A stretch of DNA of 64,000 bases from Odontesthes bonariensis (Eukaryota; Chordata; Actinopteri; Atheriniformes; Atherinopsidae). The notes under the pieces were generated by a model. The model ran no database searches, had not been told where the DNA came from, and saw only the letters and a program-made list of their open reading frames with translations. Below, one piece after another: positions 62,764 to 64,000 of the stretch (its first letter is position 1; each line of letters begins with the position of its first letter). Position numbers and translations under genes: made by a program. The DNA is taken from contig NC_134528.1 in assembly GCF_027942865.1 (NCBI RefSeq), positions 11,746,086 to 11,810,085 of the forward strand. Direction: 5' to 3'.

Positions 62764-63276
62764 TCAAACAGCTGCTCTTTGGAGAGGTCCATTTCGGCTG
62801 CTGACGGGAGAAAAGGTCCATGTCGGCTGCTGACAGGAGGAAGTCTCAGTGCGGTAAATTTGTGCCCGAGTCTTAAACAGGCCAAATCGAGCCGCAAGAA
62901 GAAAGAAGTCACGTCGGAAGGTACGGGTGAAGAATGCGTACAGGAAGGGATTGGAGCAGGAGTTGATGGGGTAGAAAAAGACCAACAGGAGTTTAGAGTC
63001 TGAAATGGTGATGAGGGGGAGCTTTAGGGCAGCCGAGATGGCGAAGAAAGAGATTGGAGCCATGCAGATAAAGTCAGTGAAAATGAGTACGGCCATGCGT
63101 TGAGCCACGCGGGTGTCAGCGTGGGCTGGTGCTGACGAAGGTTTGCGGTAAGTGAAGTAGATGCTGAGGTAACAGCCGCACACACAGAAGAAGGCCAGGA
63201 TGTTGAGAAGGAGGAGAGAAACCACATAGACCTGGGACTCCAGAGACTCCACGTCCATCGGTAGGCAGATACTCAC
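62764..63276 (-). CDS. fshr: fshr, last coding exon (partial gene)
   Basis: Follicle-stimulating hormone receptor, a Gs-coupled glycoprotein-hormone GPCR of gonadal somatic cells. The exon begins after a CAG acceptor with [11 protein letters not shown] (end of extracellular loop 2). It then encodes TM5 ([20 protein letters not shown]), the third inner loop with [18 protein letters not shown]6 ([17 protein letters not shown]), TM7 with [15 protein letters not shown], and the tail. FSHR rather than LHCGR is indicated by the tail [10 protein letters not shown]. In human FSHR the whole membrane domain is one exon, so the acceptor here implies an extra intron. Everything upstream lies beyond the right edge. 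A 29-bp tandem repeat at 62786-62843 shifts the frame of the tail, which ends in [10 protein letters not shown]. Confidence 0.93.
   Translation of the reverse strand: MSICLPMDVESLESQVYVVSLLLLNILAFFCVCGCYLSIYFTYRKPSSAPAHADTRVAQRMAVLIFTDFICMAPISFFAISAALKLPLITISDSKLLLVFFYPINSCSNPFLYAFFTRTFRRDFFLLAARFGLFKTRAQIYRTETSSCQQPTWTFSPVSSRNGPLQRAAV
62786..62843. repeat. 29-bp tandem duplication in fshr tail
   Basis: Two adjacent 29-bp units (62786-62814 and 62815-62843) match at 25 of 29 positions, the first 20 bases with one mismatch. Since 29 is not a multiple of three, the second unit changes the reading frame of the receptor's intracellular tail. Confidence 0.85.
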
Positions 63277-64000
63277 CTGCGTAGAGACACATGTTCAAAC
63301 ATCACAGTGATCACCTTGATGCACCTCATTTATACTTCACATCCTGGGATGTATAGAATACATAAACAGACACGTAGGTTTGGAAGCTAGATCTAAGAAC
63401 TTTGCAATTACAATTCTCGATGCATACCCTAAAACCACTCCAACAACTTCCAGTGATAGCTGGGCATCGTAAAAATAGGTGCAACCATGGAAAGATTATG
63501 AAACAGTGGGCCCCTGAGACACCATAAGCAGCCCACTCGACTTACTAAAAGAGGTCTGAATCTTAGAGATGTTTTGCATCAGTATGTGTGTCTTCACAGA
63601 GTTATTTCTTGTTGTGAAATATTGATTATTTTATTCACATTTTTAATCTAATTTTTGTCATTTCGTCCCATTTGGGTATATTTTTAGTCACAAGTTGTTT
63701 ATTTGGAATACAGTTTTTTCTTTTTTTCTTCTTTGAGATATACTTCAATTTGATCATTTCAAATCTTTGTGGTCAAGTTTGTATGTCCTAGTTTTTGTTT
63801 TGTAACTGTGGTAGTTTTTGTGTCATATTCTAACCATTGTAAACTTTTAACATGTGGTCATTTTTTTTTATCAGTTTATTTACACGTCTTTTACATCTAA
63901 TGTTATTTGTTTTTTTACTCAGCAGTGGACACAAATAGATGCGATTTTTGTTTTAACATTGCATCTATGCTTTAGCCCCGATGTAGACAAACTGGTTTTA
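63277..64000 (-). other. fshr intron (partial)
   Basis: AT-rich DNA upstream of the fshr exon to the window edge. No leucine-rich-repeat or TM1-4 exon is visible. Confidence 0.6.

Noticed and set aside
62600-62821. 73-aa minus-strand open frame beside fshr
   Set aside because: It is not a separate gene. It is the alternative frame of the fshr tail past the 29-bp repeat.

Overview
The window is vertebrate nuclear DNA, almost certainly from a ray-finned (teleost) fish, most likely a spiny-rayed (percomorph) species. The grounds are intron-split genes with GT-AG borders, protein sequences close to human orthologues, a gonadotropin receptor tail of the fish FSHR type, and typical fish repeats (tRNA-derived SINEs, L2/UnaL2-type tails, Rex1-like LINE ends, Tc1 and hAT relics).

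Six protein-coding genes can be read. All but the last look complete. From left to right they are: cox7a2l (SCAF1, +, 3 coding exons, 115 aa); pigf (-, 5 exons, 219 aa); cript (+, 5 exons, 101 aa), head to head with pigf; a GTP cyclohydrolase 1 gene (gch1, -, 6 exons, 235 aa), tail to tail with cript; msh2 (+, 16 exons, 935 aa); fbxo11 (-, 22 exons, 891 aa), tail to tail with msh2; and the last coding exon found of a follicle-stimulating hormone receptor gene (fshr, -), cut by the right edge. I rebuilt exon borders by hand from splice sites, reading phase and remembered human protein sequences. Every multi-exon gene closes in frame with a length close to its human counterpart.

Layout: 1-250 a 10-bp minisatellite; 1.7-2.4 kb a LINE 3' end; 3.1-8.6 kb cox7a2l; 8.6-15.9 kb a gene-poor stretch with transposon relics; 15.9-24.7 kb the pigf/cript divergent pair; 25.8-29.0 kb gch1 with a TATA box and a long CA repeat upstream; 29.4-32.7 kb Tc1 and Penelope-like relics; 33.0-41.4 kb msh2; 44.3-59.7 kb fbxo11 with several MITE/LINE fragments in its introns; 61.7-61.9 kb a SINE; 62.76-63.28 kb the fshr exon.

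The genes are independent housekeeping or endocrine loci, not an operon or a system. cox7a2l joins respiratory complexes III and IV, pigf acts in GPI-anchor synthesis, cript is a small zinc-binding protein, gch1 starts tetrahydrobiopterin and pteridine synthesis, msh2 acts in mismatch repair, fbxo11 is a ubiquitin-ligase substrate receptor, and fshr is a reproductive hormone receptor. Apart from gch1 they match a human 2p16-p21 synteny block. I found no convincing undescribed system. The most notable points are a diverged 29-bp duplication that changes the reading frame of the fshr tail, an internally deleted LINE in cript, a TTAA-flanked MITE in fbxo11, and an old direct duplication between msh2 and fbxo11.
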